A DNA stretch of 64,000 bases from an uncultured Desulfobacter sp. Lineage in GTDB: Bacteria; Desulfobacterota; Desulfobacteria; Desulfobacterales; Desulfobacteraceae. Positions 50,985-60,067 of the stretch are shown one piece after another. The notes under the pieces are model-generated. The model saw only the letters and a program-made list of their open reading frames with translations, searched no databases and was not told the origin of the DNA. Within the stretch, counting starts at the first letter, position 1; each line of letters opens with the position of its first letter. The DNA is taken from positions 4,330,501-4,394,500 of the forward strand of contig NZ_OY762614.1 in NCBI RefSeq assembly GCF_963666145.1, written 5' to 3'. Made by a program: the position numbers and the translations under genes.

Positions 50985-52352
50985 TTACAGTATCTCCACC
51001 AGCTTTTCGCCAAGGGTATATACATCTCCGGCTCCCAGGGTCAGCACCATATCCCCCGGCCGTGTCTTGTGGGTGATGATGGACAAGGCCTGGGTGAAAT
51101 CCGGGGCAAAGCAGGCATCCTTGTGCCCGTGGGCCTTTATGCCTGCCACAAGTTTTTCGGAATCCACATCCTCAATGGGGGCTTCCGAGGCCGCGTAGAT
51201 GGGCAGCACCATGAGCACGTCAGACTGGTAAAAGGCGCGGGTGAAATCCTGGAACAACGCTTTTGTCCTCGTGTATCTATGGGGCTGGAACACCACAATC
51301 AAGCGTTTGTTCGGGTAGCTGTCCCGGACTGCGGTCAAGGTCGCTAGGATCTCGGTGGGGTGGTGGCCGTAATCATCCATCACCATAATGCCCTTGGCTT
51401 CCCCCTTGATCTCCAGGCGGCGTTTGACGCCTTTGATCTCTTCCAGTGCTTTTTTAATGGTGTCAAAGGGGATGTTCAGCTCCAGGCCCGTGGCGATGCC
51501 TGCCATGGCATTGAGGATATTGTGCCGGCCCCCGATGTTTAACAGAATATGGCCCAGGTCCTGGTCGCCCTTGAATACGTTGAACAGGGATCTGCCGTTT
51601 TCAAACCGGATGTGCCGGGCCTGGAGTTCCGACTGGGCCGTCATGCCGTAGGTGATGTGCCGCACCGTGATCCTGGGCAGAATGTCCTGGATATGGGGGT
51701 TGTCCAGGCAGAGGATGGCCAGGCCGTAAAAGGGCACCGAGTTGATGAACTGGACAAATTTATCTTTGATGTCGTCAATATCTTTGTAAAAATCCAAGTG
51801 TTCCAGGTCGATGTTGGTCACGGCGGCAATGGACGGGGCGTATTTCAGAAAAGAGCCGTCGCTTTCGTCGGCTTCTGCCACAATAAATTCGCCGGACCCG
51901 TGAAGGGCATTGGTGTCCAGGCCCTGGAGTAGACCGCCGATGATGACCGTGGGATCAAGGCCTGCGGTGTTCAGAATCTGGGAGATCATGGCGGTGGTGG
52001 AGGTTTTGCCATGGGCGCCTGCCACGGCAATGGCGTATTTGATGCGCATCAGTTCTGCCAGCATTTCGGCCCGGGGAATGATGGGACATCCCAGTTCTTT
52101 GGCCCGGATCACTTCCGGGTTCTGGGCGGAAATGGCCGAAGATGTGACCACCACATTGACATCGGTGAGGTTCTCTTTGGCATGGCCCTTGTATATGGTC
52201 GCGCCTTTTTCCTTGAGCCGGTCGGTGATGTGGGAGAGTTTAAGATCGGAACCCGATATGGTGTAGCCAAGGTTCAGCAGCAGTTCGGCAATGCCGCTCA
52301 TGCCGATGCCGCCGATGCCTACAAAGTGTATGTGATAATCATGCTGGTACAT
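50985..52352 (-). CDS. murC: UDP-MurNAc:L-alanine ligase MurC
   Basis: ATP-dependent ligase adding L-Ala to UDP-MurNAc, 455 residues. The Rossmann motif is HFVGIGGIGMSGIAELL, Walker A is VAGAHGKTSTTAMIS, then EADESDGSFLKYAPSIAAVT and the C-terminal MVMDDYGHHPTEI. ATG 52352 (MYQHDYHIHF) follows AAAGGAAAG; the start at 52373 would include the ribosome binding site. It overlaps the end of murG by 14 bases. Confidence 0.95.
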   Translation of the reverse strand: MYQHDYHIHFVGIGGIGMSGIAELLLNLGYTISGSDLKLSHITDRLKEKGATIYKGHAKENLTDVNVVVTSSAISAQNPEVIRAKELGCPIIPRAEMLAELMRIKYAIAVAGAHGKTSTTAMISQILNTAGLDPTVIIGGLLQGLDTNALHGSGEFIVAEADESDGSFLKYAPSIAAVTNIDLEHLDFYKDIDDIKDKFVQFINSVPFYGLAILCLDNPHIQDILPRITVRHITYGMTAQSELQARHIRFENGRSLFNVFKGDQDLGHILLNIGGRHNILNAMAGIATGLELNIPFDTIKKALEEIKGVKRRLEIKGEAKGIMVMDDYGHHPTEILATLTAVRDSYPNKRLIVVFQPHRYTRTKALFQDFTRAFYQSDVLMVLPIYAASEAPIEDVDSEKLVAGIKAHGHKDACFAPDFTQALSIITHKTRPGDMVLTLGAGDVYTLGEKLVEIL

Positions 52353-53475
52353 TTTCTTTCCTTTTTGAAACATCCGCCCCTAAAATTCGATCGGCAATGA
52401 GGTCTGCGCCGTGGGGCATGGCAAGCGTCTTCATGGTCTCTGCCATTTGGGATCTTTTTTGTGTGTTGTCGCGCAGGTCCTCAATGGCTGCCAATAACGT
52501 TTGCCCTGTCAGGGCCTTGTCGGCAATCATGATGCAGGCGCCCTGGTCGGCTAAAAATTTTGCGTTTGCGGTCTGGTGATCGTCTGCGGCATGGGGGTAG
52601 GGCACCAGAATGGCGGGTTTGCCCTTGATGCACAGTTCGGATACGGTTCCTGCGCCGGCCCGGCTGATGACCAGGTCGGCCCGGTCCTGGATGGCCGGCA
52701 TATCGTAGAAAAAAGCTGCGGCTTTGTGCCGGACATTGCTGTCTTCATAAAAACTTTGGATTTCAGCTTCGGCGTTTTTTCCGGTCTGGTGGATGATGAA
52801 CAATGAACTTGTATCTTCCATCATTGCCACGGCATCGGTGAAGGCATTGTTAATTGAGGCTGCACCCTGGCTGCCGCCGGTGACAAGAACAAGGAAATCA
52901 TCCTGCTTAATCCGCTCCAGAACACTCTCCTCTGTGGTATCGCTTTCCGGCTGGTTGCCCATAGGGCGGCGAACCGGGTTGCCTACTAAAAAGGTGGTGT
53001 CGTTTTCGGGCATGCCCTTTGTCTCTTTAAACGAGATAAACCGGGTCCCGGCGATTTTGGACAGCATGCGGTTGGTCATGCCCGGAAAGGCATTCTGTTC
53101 ATGGATGGCCGTTTGCCGAAACAGGATACGTCCGGCCAGAACGAGGGCAAAGGAGGAAAATCCGCCCACACCTAAAATGAAATCCGCTCTGAACATGATA
53201 ATGATCATCAGCGCCTGGAGCAGGCTGATGCCCACAAGGGCAGCCGACCAGGCCTTGGCAAATATATTTTTCCCTTTGATGGGCCGGGATATGATTGAGC
53301 GATGGGCAAATCCGTACCGGGCAAGGGTATCAGTTTCAAAGGGAGCATCGGTGCCCACAAACAAAATTTTTGTGGCGGGATCTTTTTCCACCAGGGCCTG
53401 GGCCACGGCAATGCCCGGGAACAGGTGCCCCCCTGTTTTTCCGCCGGCAATGATGACGCGTTTATTTTTTAGCAT
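52339..53475 (-). CDS. murG: Lipid II-forming GlcNAc transferase MurG
   Basis: Membrane-associated GT28 enzyme converting lipid I to lipid II, 378 residues. The N-terminal glycine loop reads IIAGGKTGGHLFPGIAVAQAL, where a Lys stands in the GGxTGGH loop. GVGGFSSFALVLAG, AIHEQNAFPGMTNR and LVTGGSQGAASINNAF follow, and the donor site ADLVISRAGAGTVSELCIKGKP is intact. It overlaps ftsW and murC at its ends (14 bases each side), typical of this operon. Confidence 0.94.
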   Translation of the reverse strand: MLKNKRVIIAGGKTGGHLFPGIAVAQALVEKDPATKILFVGTDAPFETDTLARYGFAHRSIISRPIKGKNIFAKAWSAALVGISLLQALMIIIMFRADFILGVGGFSSFALVLAGRILFRQTAIHEQNAFPGMTNRMLSKIAGTRFISFKETKGMPENDTTFLVGNPVRRPMGNQPESDTTEESVLERIKQDDFLVLVTGGSQGAASINNAFTDAVAMMEDTSSLFIIHQTGKNAEAEIQSFYEDSNVRHKAAAFFYDMPAIQDRADLVISRAGAGTVSELCIKGKPAILVPYPHAADDHQTANAKFLADQGACIMIADKALTGQTLLAAIEDLRDNTQKRSQMAETMKTLAMPHGADLIADRILGADVSKRKENVPA

Positions 53476-54616
53476 GATCTGCCGACGCTCCTATGTTCAT
53501 TAAAATACCCATGGCTGCCATATTGATGATCAGTGATGTCCCGCCGTAGGAAATAAAGGGCAGGGTCAGGCCTTTGGTGGGCAGTACGCCTAAGGTTACG
53601 CCCGTGTTGATGATGACCTGAAGTCCTAAATAGAGAGTGATGCCCGTGGCGGTGACGGCCCCGAAAAAGGTATCTGCCTGCCGGGCAATGCGGGTGCCGG
53701 TGTGCAGGATCAGGCCGTAAAGCACCAAAATTGCCGTTACCCCGATAAGGCCGAGTTCTTCGCCGATGATGGAGAAAATAAAATCGGTATGGGGTTCGGG
53801 CAGAAAGTGCATCTTCTGCATGGAAAGCCCCACACCTTTGCCGAAAAAACCGCCCGATCCAAAGGCTTTCAAAGAGTTGGTGAGCTGGAAGCCTTTGCCA
53901 AGGGGATCTTCCCAGGGATTTAGAAATCCCAAGACCCGCTCGAGCCGGTAGCCGACCTTAAATACCAGAAAGTATGCCACCACAGGAATGATTACCGGTA
54001 ACGGGCTGAGCAGGTAAAGCAGCGGGACACCCGCGGTGAACATCATTCCCCAGCAGATCATGCCCAGCACCACGATGGTGCCGAAATCGGGCTGGCACAG
54101 GATGAGTACGGCCACAAGACCGAACACCACGGCATGGGGGACGACGCCAATGGAAAACTCCCTGAGCTTTCCAAGCTCCTGCTTTTTGGACAGAGAGTAG
54201 GCCATGAAAAGAATCATGGCAAGTTTGGCAAATTCTGCGGGTTGAAATGCAAACGGTCCCACATCCAGCCAGCGGCGGGCATTGTTGGCTTTGACGCCCA
54301 GGGCCGGAATTAGAACGGCGACCAGAAGACCGATGGCTGCAAGCAAAATGATATAGGCCATGCTTTGGTATAATTTATACGGCAAAGAGGCGGTGACATA
54401 CATAATCATTAGGCTGGCAAATAAAAATATGGACTGGCGTTTCAGGTAATAGAACAAGGTGTTGTGTTCATCCATGGAGATGCTGCACGAGGCGGAATAG
54501 ACCATGACCAGGCCAATGCAGGTGAGAATCAGTACCGGAAACAGAATGGTTTTTTCCCTGAAAAAGGGATGAAGGCGGCCGGGCAGATATTTGCCGGTGT
54601 GCATCGCATCAGCCAT
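53462..54616 (-). CDS. ftsW: Lipid II polymerase FtsW (SEDS family)
   Basis: Septal peptidoglycan glycosyltransferase, 384 residues with ~10 membrane helices. Family blocks: FPVLILTCIGLVMVYSAS, VKANNARRWLDVGPFAFQPA, CQPDFGTIVVLGMI and LPEPHTDFIFSIIGEELGL, where the conserved Asp and Glu are catalytic candidates. It ends LPFISYGGTSLIINMAAMGIL. ATG 54616 follows AGGAGG; a longer frame would lie inside murD. It overlaps murD by eight bases and should work with FtsI. Confidence 0.94.
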   Translation of the reverse strand: MADAMHTGKYLPGRLHPFFREKTILFPVLILTCIGLVMVYSASCSISMDEHNTLFYYLKRQSIFLFASLMIMYVTASLPYKLYQSMAYIILLAAIGLLVAVLIPALGVKANNARRWLDVGPFAFQPAEFAKLAMILFMAYSLSKKQELGKLREFSIGVVPHAVVFGLVAVLILCQPDFGTIVVLGMICWGMMFTAGVPLLYLLSPLPVIIPVVAYFLVFKVGYRLERVLGFLNPWEDPLGKGFQLTNSLKAFGSGGFFGKGVGLSMQKMHFLPEPHTDFIFSIIGEELGLIGVTAILVLYGLILHTGTRIARQADTFFGAVTATGITLYLGLQVIINTGVTLGVLPTKGLTLPFISYGGTSLIINMAAMGILMNIGASADHAKK

Positions 54617-55979
54617 GGCAGACCTCCTGGGCCGGAACAAGCCCGTTGACAATGCGGGCAAAATCCTTTCCCCGTTCCTGGTAGTTGGCATAGAGATCAA
54701 AGCTTGCACAGGCCGGAGATAAAAGTACCACATTGCCTTTGTCTGCCATGGATACCGCTTTGCTTACAGCGCAGATCATGTCCGGGCAGCGGTATGTGGG
54801 GCAAACGCCTTCAAAGGTTTCCATGACGTGGTCGGCAGCTTCGCCCATGCCGATCACTGCTTTGGCCCGGGTTTTTACTTCGGGGATCAGGGGGGCGAAA
54901 TCCAGGCCCTTTTCCCGGCCGCCGAGAATCAAAATAATGCCGGATTCAAAGGATTCCAGGGCACGAAGTACGGCATCCACGTTGGTGGCTTTGGAGTCGT
55001 TGTAAAAGCGGATTCCGTCAACCTCCCGGACAAAGGCAATGCGATGGTCCGGCAGGGTAAATTCGTTCAGGGCCTGCCGGATGCCGGTCATGGTGGCACC
55101 GCAGCTGAGTGCCGCAAGGGCGGCGGCGGCCACATTCTCTTTGTTATGGATGCCGGGAAGCCCGGCCTGTATCTCTGCAGCCAGGGTGTCGTTGATTTTG
55201 TCGGTTCGGATCTCAATGTCCGTCTTGTGAACGCTTGCGCCCCTGGTCACGGTCTTTATGGATGAAAATTCAAGAACGTCGGCACGAATGGATTTTGTCC
55301 GGGTTGAAAAATCGTTGATGCGGCCGTTGATCACGGCGGTATCTGCCGCAGTCATATTTTTGAAAATAGACCATTTGGATGCGATATAGGCCTCAAAGTC
55401 CGGATACCGGTTCAGGTGATCTTCGGCAATATTGAGCAGCGCTGCCGTGCGGGGTCTGAAGTTTTGGGCAAGATCGAGCTGAAAGGAGGATATTTCAGCC
55501 ACAATGACGTCCTTGGGATTGTTCTGCATGAGATATTCCATCAGTGGGGTGCCGATGTTGCCGCCCATGAAGCAGGAAATGCCCGACGCTTCAAGCATGG
55601 CCGTCGTAAGTTCCGTTGTCGTTGTCTTTCCGTTGGTTGCTGTGATTGCGATGACCGGTGTGGTGTTGTAGCGGCCAAAAATATCCAGTTCACCCGTGAC
55701 AGGGACGCCCTTTTCCCGGGCAATACGGATGAACGGCATGTTTAAGGGGATACCGGGGCTGGGGATTATTAAGGATGCCTTGTCAAACATTTCCTGGTCG
55801 TGACTGCCGATCACCACCGGGATGCCAAGTTTTTCTAAGTTTGCGGCTTCATCGGTCTTTGTGGCGTCAATGTCGGTGGCTGCCACGCAGTGCCCCCGGG
55901 ACTTGAGAAAACGGGCCATGGAAAGCCCGCAGGCACCTAAGCCCACAATGAGTTCATATGTTTCAGGAAACTTGGACAT
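54609..55979 (-). CDS. murD: UDP-MurNAc-L-Ala:D-glutamate ligase MurD
   Basis: ATP-dependent ligase, 456 residues. ELIVGLGACGLSMARFL is the substrate Rossmann loop, PVIAITATNGKTTTTELT is Walker A, and AEISSFQLDLAQNFRPR and LNIAEDHLNRYPDFEAY hold metal and substrate residues. FYNDSKATNVDAVLRAL and ILILGGREKGLDF belong to the C-terminal Rossmann domain. Start ATG 55979 lies next to the mraY stop (55981). Confidence 0.95.
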   Translation of the reverse strand: MSKFPETYELIVGLGACGLSMARFLKSRGHCVAATDIDATKTDEAANLEKLGIPVVIGSHDQEMFDKASLIIPSPGIPLNMPFIRIAREKGVPVTGELDIFGRYNTTPVIAITATNGKTTTTELTTAMLEASGISCFMGGNIGTPLMEYLMQNNPKDVIVAEISSFQLDLAQNFRPRTAALLNIAEDHLNRYPDFEAYIASKWSIFKNMTAADTAVINGRINDFSTRTKSIRADVLEFSSIKTVTRGASVHKTDIEIRTDKINDTLAAEIQAGLPGIHNKENVAAAALAALSCGATMTGIRQALNEFTLPDHRIAFVREVDGIRFYNDSKATNVDAVLRALESFESGIILILGGREKGLDFAPLIPEVKTRAKAVIGMGEAADHVMETFEGVCPTYRCPDMICAVSKAVSMADKGNVVLLSPACASFDLYANYQERGKDFARIVNGLVPAQEVCHG

Positions 55980-55980
55980 C

Positions 55981-57060
55981 TTATCTTATCTTCAACGTAC
56001 TTAGGGAGAGGGCAGCCAGGGTAATGGAAATAATCCAGAACCGGACAATAACCTTGGATTCATGCCAGCCTTTCAGTTCAAAATGGTGATGCAAGGGTGC
56101 CATTCTGAATATTCTCTTGCCGTGGGTGAGTTTAAAATAACCCACCTGAAGAATCACGGAGCCTGCTTCCATGACAAACAGTCCGCCTACCAGCACCAGC
56201 ATGATCTCCTGTTTGGTGACCACGGCAATGGTGCCCAGGATCGCTCCCAGGGGGATTGATCCGGTATCGCCCATGAAAATCTGGGCCGGATGGGCATTGA
56301 ACCATAAAAATCCCATGCCTGCGCCTGCCAGGATGCCGCAGATGACCGAGACTTCACCGGCGGCCGGAATGTGCCGGACATGAAGATATTGTGCAAATTC
56401 GGCATGACCCGCCACATAGGCAAACAGCATATAGGTGAAGGATGCCACGATAAATGGCCCGATGGCCAGGCCGTCCAGGCCGTCGGTGAGGTTGACGGCA
56501 TTGGATGTGCCCACAATCACCAGGCAGGCAAAGGGAATGTAAAACACACCCAGATCAATGGCCACGTTTTTGAAAAACGGTACGGTGAGTACGGCGTTAA
56601 AGTCCGGGCTGCTGTAAATCAGAAAACCGATGAGCAGGCCTGACAGAATCTGGAGCAGGAATTTACTTTTTGCCGTGAATCCCATATTGGTTTTTTTTGT
56701 CAGCGACAGGTAATCATCAAAAAAACCGATGGCGCCGAAAAGCAGGGTGACCAGCAGTAATATGCTAACGTAATGGTTGGTGAAATTTCCCCATAAAAAG
56801 GTGGAAACAAAAATGGAAAACAAAATCATGATGCCGCCCATGGTGGGGGTGCCCTGTTTTTTCAAGTGGGACTGGGGGCCGTCGGTCTGGATGATCTGGC
56901 CAAAGTGCATGATCTGCAGGCGCCGGATCACAAAAGGGCCGAGGATAAAGCAGATGATAAAGGCGGTCAGTCCCCCGTATATGGTGCGGAAGGTAATATA
57001 CCGAAAAATATTAAATGCGGTATTCAGATCATGTAACGGGTATAAAAACTGGTAAAACAT
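55981..57060 (-). CDS. mraY: Phospho-MurNAc-pentapeptide transferase MraY
   Basis: Integral membrane enzyme making lipid I, 359 residues with ~10 helices. GPQSHLKKQGTPTMGGIMIL, FGAIGFFDDYLSLTKK (Asp-Asp), GTSNAVNLTDGLDGLAIG and FMGDTGSIPLGAILG are conserved. The MraY-specific MAPLHHHFELKGWHE separates it from the WecA-like gene at 14312. ATG 57060 (MFYQFLYP) gives the standard length; the longer frame overlaps murEF. It starts 5 bases after the murEF stop. Confidence 0.96.
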   Translation of the reverse strand: MFYQFLYPLHDLNTAFNIFRYITFRTIYGGLTAFIICFILGPFVIRRLQIMHFGQIIQTDGPQSHLKKQGTPTMGGIMILFSIFVSTFLWGNFTNHYVSILLLVTLLFGAIGFFDDYLSLTKKTNMGFTAKSKFLLQILSGLLIGFLIYSSPDFNAVLTVPFFKNVAIDLGVFYIPFACLVIVGTSNAVNLTDGLDGLAIGPFIVASFTYMLFAYVAGHAEFAQYLHVRHIPAAGEVSVICGILAGAGMGFLWFNAHPAQIFMGDTGSIPLGAILGTIAVVTKQEIMLVLVGGLFVMEAGSVILQVGYFKLTHGKRIFRMAPLHHHFELKGWHESKVIVRFWIISITLAALSLSTLKIR

Positions 57061-57064
57061 TCGA

Positions 57065-60000
57065 CTATTTCGCCTTATTAGAAGGTATCTCTTCAAGTAC
57101 CGGAATCAAGGTTTCCATGGCCATTCCCCTGGAGCCCTTGAGCAGTACCCAATTTTCAGATTCTATTGATTGTTTAAGGGTTTCTTCCAACGCCTGTTTG
57201 GATCCCATGAAGATACGGTCATCCGGGTATCCGTTTTCCAATGCACCTTCCCGGATCTGGGCGACCTGGGTGCCGAACAGCAAAAGCTTTGCCGGGGAAA
57301 GTGTTGCCGCAAGGTGCCCCACCTGCCGGTGGTGTGCCTGGGTTTGGTCTCCCAACTCCAGCATGTCCCCGAGCACGGCAATGCCCCGGTTGGTGCCGGC
57401 CATGCGGTTTAAGACTTTCAGGGCCTGGGTCATGGAGCTTGGATTGGCATTGTAGGTGTCATCAATGAGATGAATCACGTTGCCAAGATGCCTTAAGTGC
57501 ATTCTGCCTTTGACCGGAACAAAAGCCTGGAGCCCCTTGGCGATGTCTGTTTCATCAATGCCTGCCGCCGTTGCCAAAGCTGCGGCTGCGGCGGCATTAA
57601 ACGCCATGAAATCAGCCGGGGAGGGTACCGTATATTGGCCTGCTTGTCCATCCATGGTCAGGGAAAAGGTGATACCGTAGTCTGTGGATTTAACCTGTGA
57701 CAAGCGCACCTCACTGTCTGGGTGGGTGCCGAAACGTATTAATTCTGATGCCTTAGCCTCTTTTCTTGCCGCCTCAACAAGAATATCAACCCTTGGGTCA
57801 TCGGCAAAAATAATGGCTGTACCGGTAGGGTTCAGGCTTTTAAAAATTTCAGATTTGGCCCGGGCCACATCTTCCAGGGTGCCAACCCCTTGCATATGTG
57901 AGCCGTGGGTGTTGGTGATCAGGGCAATGTCGGGCCGGGCAATGGCTGAAAGCCGCTCGATTTCCCCCGGGTTGCTCATGCCCATCTCCACCACGGCCCA
58001 TTCATGGATATCCGCCAGTCGGAGCAGGGTCAGGGGTACACCGATTTCATTGTTCAGGTTGCCCCGGGTGGCTAAGGTGTCATGGTGCTGGGAAAAGATG
58101 TCCTGGGCCATTTGCCGGGTGGATGTTTTTCCGTTTGAGCCTGTCAGGGCGGCGATTTTTGCATTTGAGCGCATTCTGTGGTACCGGGCCAGGTTTCCCA
58201 AGGCAGCCAGTGTGTCCAGCACTTGAAAAAAGCAGATGTTGGTTTTGTCCATCAGCTTTTTTTGATTTAAATCCAGGCTGTCTAAATAGTCTTGCTTGAC
58301 AACAAAGGCTGAAACCCCTTTTTCAACCTGGTCAGGGATAAAGGTGTGCCCGTCAAAACGATCTCCGGCCAATGCCAGAAATACCATGTCAGGTCCGATG
58401 GTTCTTGAATCGGTACCAATGCCTTTAAAAACAGTTGATTCCGCATCTGAGGCAATTTCCTGGCCGGACGCGGTGACGGCATCGCACCCAAGGGCTGTGC
58501 AAAGATCCGTCAGATCCCAGGGTTTTGGCGTCAGCAGGCGGGTGCAGGCATCCATTAAGTGTTCCTTGTCGTCAAAGTGGATGGTGCCTGTATTGGTGAT
58601 CTGATAGGTTTCATGTCCCTTGCCTGCCGCCACGATAATATCCTGGGGTTTTGAGATCCGAACGGCGAACGCGAGGGCTTGGGCCCTGTCAGTCATCCGG
58701 ATGTATCCTTTTGGGTGAGGATCTGAGTCGGCAGGATCGATGGGTTTAAACCCCTGGGCCCGAATACCCTCAATGATTTCGTCCACAATGGCCTCGGGAT
58801 CTTCGGATCGCGGATTGTCCGAGCTGACAATGGCGATGTCCGAGTATTTGCAGGCCATGATGCCCATGGGCGCGCGTTTGGTGCGGTCCCGGTCCCCGCC
58901 GCACCCGAATACCGTGATCAGCCGGGCAGGGGCACGGCCGGCAAGGGTTTTCAGGATGGATTCAAGGGCGTCCGGGGTGTGGGCATAGTCCACAAATATG
59001 TGGCGGTTCAGTTCGGTGGACAGTTTTTCCAGTCGGCCTGGTACCCTTTCAAAGGCGGCAATGCCCCGGGCAATGGATTCCGGGCAGATTCCTGTGGCTA
59101 AAGCTGCACCGGCCGCACACAAGATGTTTTCCAGGTTGAAATGGCCCGTGAGCACTGACTTCAGGGGGGCCTGTACACCTGAGAAATCCAGGGTGCCTTT
59201 CAATCCGTGGATGTCATCCGTAATGTTAATGGCCCTGATATCTGCATCACGATCTGCACTGACCCGGATCACAGGCGGCTTAATGCTCTCTGCCAGGCGG
59301 GCTCCGTATTCATTGTCAATGTTGATGACCGCCTTGCTCCGGATGCCGTCTTTAAACGGGCCTAAATGCTTGGTGAACAGGGTTCTTTTGCACTCAAAAT
59401 AATCCTCGAATCCGTCGTGGTAGTCCAGATGATCCTGGGTGAGGTTGGTGAACACGGCCGCATTAAATTCACATTCATCCACCCGGTGCTGGTCCAGGCT
59501 GTGGGAGGAAACCTCCATGATCACATGGGTGACGCCGGCAAGTTTCATGTCGTGCATGGTTTTTTGCAGGCATACCGCGTCCGGAGTGGTGACGGAACTG
59601 TCAATGGTAGTGCCCGGATATCTGATATTTACCGTGCCGATGACGCCGCAGGTGATGCCGCAGGTCTGGTAAATTTTTTCCAAAATCCAGGTGATGCTGG
59701 TCTTGCCGTTGGTTCCGGTGACGCCCACCACCACCAGGTCCTTTGACGGGTGGCCAAAAAAGTTGGCTGCGGCAATGGCGGTATCCTTGCGGGTGTTTTT
59801 GGAAAGGACAATCTGACGGGCCAGTTCCGGGGATACTTCCTGGGGGATTCTTTGGGCCAGAACCGCTGCAGCCCCCTGGTCCAGGGCCTGGGCAATGTAG
59901 TTGTGGCCGTCTGCGGCGTGGCCGTCCACGGCGATGAATAGTGATCCGGGGCCAACCTGCCTGGAGTCGCAGGTGATATGGGTGATGGAGGTGTTGCCGA

Positions 60001-60067
60001 TACCTGCCTGATCCTGATCAGGCGTGAGCACGACTTCAGTTGTGTTCAGGATTTCAGTCAGCTGCAT
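57065..60067 (-). CDS. murEF: MurE-MurF fusion ligase
   Basis: A 1000-residue natural fusion of two consecutive Mur ligases. Residues 1-~510 are MurE: VVGVTGTNGKTS (118-124 core), TTPDAVCLQKTMHDM, SSHSLDQHRVD, and the DNPR motif (417-420), which marks meso-diaminopimelate as substrate. Residues ~515-1000 are MurF: GSNGKTS (643-649), RGNLNNEIGVPLTLLRL, VEMGMSNPGEIERLS and DDTYNANPSSM. No stop or start separates them, and both ATP loops are intact. It would carry UDP-MurNAc-dipeptide to the pentapeptide form. It overlaps ftsI by 14 bases. Confidence 0.95.
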   Translation of the reverse strand: MQLTEILNTTEVVLTPDQDQAGIGNTSITHITCDSRQVGPGSLFIAVDGHAADGHNYIAQALDQGAAAVLAQRIPQEVSPELARQIVLSKNTRKDTAIAAANFFGHPSKDLVVVGVTGTNGKTSITWILEKIYQTCGITCGVIGTVNIRYPGTTIDSSVTTPDAVCLQKTMHDMKLAGVTHVIMEVSSHSLDQHRVDECEFNAAVFTNLTQDHLDYHDGFEDYFECKRTLFTKHLGPFKDGIRSKAVINIDNEYGARLAESIKPPVIRVSADRDADIRAINITDDIHGLKGTLDFSGVQAPLKSVLTGHFNLENILCAAGAALATGICPESIARGIAAFERVPGRLEKLSTELNRHIFVDYAHTPDALESILKTLAGRAPARLITVFGCGGDRDRTKRAPMGIMACKYSDIAIVSSDNPRSEDPEAIVDEIIEGIRAQGFKPIDPADSDPHPKGYIRMTDRAQALAFAVRISKPQDIIVAAGKGHETYQITNTGTIHFDDKEHLMDACTRLLTPKPWDLTDLCTALGCDAVTASGQEIASDAESTVFKGIGTDSRTIGPDMVFLALAGDRFDGHTFIPDQVEKGVSAFVVKQDYLDSLDLNQKKLMDKTNICFFQVLDTLAALGNLARYHRMRSNAKIAALTGSNGKTSTRQMAQDIFSQHHDTLATRGNLNNEIGVPLTLLRLADIHEWAVVEMGMSNPGEIERLSAIARPDIALITNTHGSHMQGVGTLEDVARAKSEIFKSLNPTGTAIIFADDPRVDILVEAARKEAKASELIRFGTHPDSEVRLSQVKSTDYGITFSLTMDGQAGQYTVPSPADFMAFNAAAAAALATAAGIDETDIAKGLQAFVPVKGRMHLRHLGNVIHLIDDTYNANPSSMTQALKVLNRMAGTNRGIAVLGDMLELGDQTQAHHRQVGHLAATLSPAKLLLFGTQVAQIREGALENGYPDDRIFMGSKQALEETLKQSIESENWVLLKGSRGMAMETLIPVLEEIPSNKAK

